Source: Paraburkholderia rhizosphaerae (GTDB taxonomy: Bacteria; Pseudomonadota; Gammaproteobacteria; Burkholderiales; Burkholderiaceae). Taken from it: a DNA stretch of 64,000 nucleotides. Shown piece by piece: positions 61,645 to 64,000 of this stretch. Location: positions 96,291-160,290 of the forward strand of contig NZ_SORE01000019.1 of NCBI RefSeq assembly GCF_004366595.1, in the 5' to 3' direction. The notes under the pieces were generated by a model. That model had not been told where the DNA came from and made no database searches. It saw only the letters and a list, made by a program, of their open reading frames with translations. Every line of letters starts with the position of its first letter. The first letter of the stretch is position 1. The position numbers were made by a program, and so were the translations under genes.

Positions 61645-62312
61645 CGGTCCACCTCGCTGGCTACAACCGCGGCGGCGGCGCGCGCGGTGGTGGCCGGTGC
61701 GACGCTGCGCGACGTTGCGCTACTCGATGCGAGGGTGGCCATCGTAGCCCGCGTCACCGGCGCAGCCGGTCGCAGAAACACCGTGAAGCGCAAGCTCGCC
61801 TCGATCGTCTGGTCGTTCGCCGAACTGCGCTTAAAGCGCATGTCGTCGAGCGACGCATACGGCACCTTCAACAGCACTTTTTCGCAGAAGCGTCGCAGGC
61901 TCGCGTAATCGCCCTTCACCGGCAGCACGATCGTGTAGGTTTCGAAGCGACCGACACGGTCGTCGCCCGGCTTGTATTCGGTCTTGTCGAGCTTGACGCC
62001 GGCTTCAGCGGCCGCGTCGAACAGACGCATCACCACCTGCTCGGTGTGGCCCGCGTCGCCGAGCGCGGTGTAGAACGCGGCCAGCCGCTCGGCCGCCAGC
62101 GTCGCAGGCGACACCACCGGCCTGGGAAGCGGCGTCGAACGCGCACGTGCGACAGCGCGCGCCTCGTCGACGATACGCGCCGCCATCCCCGGCAGCAGCA
62201 CACACCACATCGACGCGGCACCCAGCACGAACGCGCCTGCCGTCAGCGCGCCCAGGCTGGCACGGCGGAGCGCCAGATGCGGCCGCAACAGCGCGCGGGC
62301 GAAATCCGGCAT
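61641..62312 (-). CDS. PilO/GspM-like assembly protein
   Basis: This protein of 223 residues (from ATG 62312) has a single N-terminal membrane helix (LGALTAGAFVLGAASMWCVLL). A coiled coil follows (AARIVDEARAVARARSTPLP), then a ferredoxin-like domain (TYTIVLPVKGDYASLRRFCEKVLLKVPYASLDDMRFKR, core VLPVKGDYASLRRFCEKVL). That is the PilO/GspM layout. A GTG at 62336 would add eight residues and overlap the PilN-like gene. It ends in an ATGA overlap with the PilP-like gene. Confidence 0.78.
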   Translation of the reverse strand: MPDFARALLRPHLALRRASLGALTAGAFVLGAASMWCVLLPGMAARIVDEARAVARARSTPLPRPVVSPATLAAERLAAFYTALGDAGHTEQVVMRLFDAAAEAGVKLDKTEYKPGDDRVGRFETYTIVLPVKGDYASLRRFCEKVLLKVPYASLDDMRFKRSSANDQTIEASLRFTVFLRPAAPVTRATMATLASSSATSRSVAPATTARAAAAVVASEVDR

Positions 62313-62314
62313 CT

Positions 62315-62866
62315 TCACGGCGCGGCCCTGCGCCACTGCGCTTCAATCTGAAAGCGCATCACGCCGTCGCTGTGATCCTTCGCAAGCTCGTTCCTCACCA
62401 GATAAACGCGGCCGAACAGCGGCTGCTGCTGCAGCGACTTCAAATAGCCGATCATGTCTTCGCTGCTGGCCCCTTCTGCTTCGATCCGCAGCAGTGCACG
62501 GCTCGCATCCGGCGTGATCGACAGCAACGCGATCTGATGCGGCGTGGCCGCTTCAAGCGCGTCGAGAATGTCGTCCCACGGCAGGTTCAGGCGTGCCACC
62601 GCGGCATTGACGGCCGCGCCCTGTTTCGGGTCGACCGGTGCGCGCGCAACCGTTAAGCGCACGCGCGCCGCGCGGGCGGCGCGCTCGGCCAGATGCCCGG
62701 TTTCCTCATCGAGAGCGTCGAGCCGCGTCAGCAGTTTTTGCGCACGGACGCCGGCCAACAGACACATCAGCAGACCGGCAAGCGCCAGCCAGCGCAGCGC
62801 CGGATGCGTGCGGTAGAGCAAGCGGCGCACGCTGAAGGGTGCGAGATCGATATGCAGACGTCTCAC
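62315..62866 (-). CDS. PilN/GspL-C-like assembly protein
   Basis: This 183-residue protein starts MRRLHIDLAPFSVRRLLY and has a membrane helix (WLALAGLLMCLLAGV). A coiled coil and a ferredoxin-like domain (HQIALLSITPDASRALLRIEAEG, core IALLSITPDASRALLRIE) follow, as in PilN. The GTG start at 62866 overlaps the TGA of the PilM-like gene by four bases (GTGA). The frame is open much further (63511), but that region is the antisense-frame shadow of pilM. It probably forms a heterodimer with the PilO-like protein. Confidence 0.78.
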   Translation of the reverse strand: MRRLHIDLAPFSVRRLLYRTHPALRWLALAGLLMCLLAGVRAQKLLTRLDALDEETGHLAERAARAARVRLTVARAPVDPKQGAAVNAAVARLNLPWDDILDALEAATPHQIALLSITPDASRALLRIEAEGASSEDMIGYLKSLQQQPLFGRVYLVRNELAKDHSDGVMRFQIEAQWRRAAP

Positions 62867-63891
62867 GGCGCGGCACCGCCCCATGCGAGTTGTGCAAGCG
62901 CCGGCAGCGCCGTGGTTTGCGCGAGCGCGGGCACAGCTGCGTTGCCGGTCAGGCACCAGCGCACGCTGATGCCTGAGCCGTCCGCGGGGGTCCCGATGGT
63001 CCCTGCGCTTGTCCCAGCGCTTGTCCCAGCGCTTGTCCCAGCGCTTGTCCCCGCGCTTGTCTCCGCGCTTGTCCCTGCCGTCACCGAGGCGGGCGCGGCT
63101 CCCACCGGGGCGGCTACGTACCACGCATCGATCTGCGCCCCGTGCACGTGCAGCACAGAAGGCGGCGCCATATTGTCGAGCAGCGCGGCACGGACGATCT
63201 GCTCCTGTAGCCACGCGAGCGGCGGCGTCTGTTCCGGCAACATCAAATTGCGCACCGCCGCGAGGCGCGCGTGCCGCGCCGCGCCGGACACCAGCCCGAG
63301 CGTCAACGTATGACCATGCAGCGTCGCCAGCCACGCATCGGCGGCTACGCGCCGGCGCCAGCGGTTCCACGCGGCGACGAAGTTCGGCGCAACCGTCGCG
63401 AGGCAGCCGCGCTGCGTGCGTACCGCAAGCTGCAGCGCCGTATGCAGACGTTGCGATACCGCACAGGCGAGGAACGGTGCGCCCGCCTGCCAGTCGGCAA
63501 CCAGTTGCCACGCGGCAGCCGATTCGCCGTACAGCATCTGGAAACGCAGGCCGGCCGCCGCACGCAGATCGTGCATCCGCGCGCTGTTGGCCGGCGGCGT
63601 GACGATGAAGTAGCGCACCAGGTCGTCGCTGAAAGTCGCATAGACCGGCATGCCTTTGCCGCCCGCTTCGTCAAGCGCGGTAGCGATCTGCGCGGCGAGT
63701 TCGTCGGGCGCGGCCGTAGCGATATCCGCGAGCGGCCTTTCCGCCACGCGCGGTGCCGTCTTGCGCGCACGGCCAAAACGCGGTGCATCTATGCCCAGCA
63801 CCGCGACGGCACCGCGCGACAACGCCAGCCGGCAGTGGCCGCGGCGTGTTGCAAACGGCGCAGGCCAAGCGGGCATCGAAAACTTACGCAT
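62863..63891 (-). CDS. PilM/GspL-like cytoplasmic platform protein
   Basis: This 342-residue protein, with no membrane helix, sits where PilM (an actin-like ring protein) is expected, directly before the PilN-like gene. Similarity is weak: RLALSRGAVAVLGIDAPRFG at the start and VYATFSDDLVRYFIVTPP, recalling the beta-hairpins of the actin fold. Position and order support the call more than sequence does. A run of TSAG repeats (about residues 270-295) interrupts the C-terminal third. Its ATG overlaps the end of the ATPase gene by eight bases. Confidence 0.65.
   Translation of the reverse strand: MRKFSMPAWPAPFATRRGHCRLALSRGAVAVLGIDAPRFGRARKTAPRVAERPLADIATAAPDELAAQIATALDEAGGKGMPVYATFSDDLVRYFIVTPPANSARMHDLRAAAGLRFQMLYGESAAAWQLVADWQAGAPFLACAVSQRLHTALQLAVRTQRGCLATVAPNFVAAWNRWRRRVAADAWLATLHGHTLTLGLVSGAARHARLAAVRNLMLPEQTPPLAWLQEQIVRAALLDNMAPPSVLHVHGAQIDAWYVAAPVGAAPASVTAGTSAETSAGTSAGTSAGTSAGTSAGTIGTPADGSGISVRWCLTGNAAVPALAQTTALPALAQLAWGGAAP
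63005..63076 (-). repeat. 12-bp in-frame tandem repeat coding TSAG units
   Basis: Six consecutive 12-bp units (GCGCTTGTCCCA and variants ending CCCC, CTCC or CCCT) encode repeated T-S-A-G in the PilM/GspL-like protein. The frame is kept for any copy number. Confidence 0.95.
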
Positions 63892-64000
63892 TGAGCGTCA
63901 CCCGCTTCACTTCGGCCAGCGTCGTCTCGCCACGTTTCACCTGCGCCAGTGCCACTTCGCGCAGATGACGCGTGCCGTTACGGCGCGCCTTGTCCTTCAC
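63884..64000 (-). CDS. secretion/pilus ATPase, C-terminal end (truncated by window)
   Basis: Only the last 38 residues are visible. They read in part GTRHLREVALAQVKRGETTL and end AEVKRVTLNA. This is like the C-terminus of GspE/PilB-type assembly ATPases, where a G(x)..LR..A....G.T...E.......  pattern closes the protein. It is transcribed with the PilM-like gene and overlaps its start. The catalytic Walker motifs lie outside the window, so the call leans on position. Confidence 0.65.
   Translation of the reverse strand: MKDKARRNGTRHLREVALAQVKRGETTLAEVKRVTLNA

Overview
This 64 kb window is GC-rich chromosomal DNA (about 65% by eye). Its gene content and protein sequences fit the Burkholderiaceae: an aot-argR-aru arginine block, MexEF- and MdtABC-type RND pumps, FUSC, OmlA and Burkholderia-style EAL/HDOD proteins. 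A Paraburkholderia or Burkholderia relative is the best guess; the order is much safer than the genus. No rRNA, tRNA, CRISPR array, prophage or intact insertion sequence was seen.

Layout. 0-9 kb: the end of a FUSC transporter; a small membrane protein; a DecR-like Lrp/AsnC regulator divergent from a cysteine dioxygenase across a perfect palindrome; a large MscS-family channel; a GNAT-lipoprotein pair; a DJ-1/PfpI protein; and a small membrane protein whose ribosome binding site lies in a hairpin. 9-15 kb: an orphan histidine kinase, an Amt ammonium transporter with NtrC and sigma-54 signals, a fluoride riboswitch in front of the fluoride channel crcB, a CHASE3-GGDEF cyclase, and an ECF-type sigma factor with no anti-sigma partner. 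15-33 kb: a complete MexEF-OprN-like pump operon, an AT-richer patch with a stand-alone transposase-type HTH protein and a candidate minus-strand small RNA, an IclR regulator, and an mdtABC-like operon without its own outer-membrane gene. 33-41 kb: an exported peroxiredoxin, then a c-di-GMP/HDOD cluster with two degenerate EAL-HDOD proteins, a PAS-GGDEF-EAL protein and an HDOD-GAF-like protein. Two sequences there resemble flagellar sigma-28 promoters.

41-53 kb, all on the minus strand: aotQ-aotM-aotP-argR-astC-aruF-aruG-astD-astB-astE, which is arginine uptake, its AraC-type regulator and the whole arginine succinyltransferase pathway. The periplasmic binding protein normally found at the head of the transporter is absent. 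An 8-bp tandem repeat lies upstream of astC. 53-57 kb: a patatin-like lipase, an OmlA/BamE-like lipoprotein, about 1 kb without a gene, and a luciferase-like oxidoreductase.

57-64 kb, minus strand: a tightly coupled operon for a type IV filament or type II secretion-like machine. It runs from an ATPase cut by the window edge through PilM/N/O/P-like proteins, a lipoprotein secretin with TPRs and a C-terminal cohesin-like domain, two G-type pseudopilins, and a pseudopilin lacking Glu5. This is the least characterised multi-gene system here.
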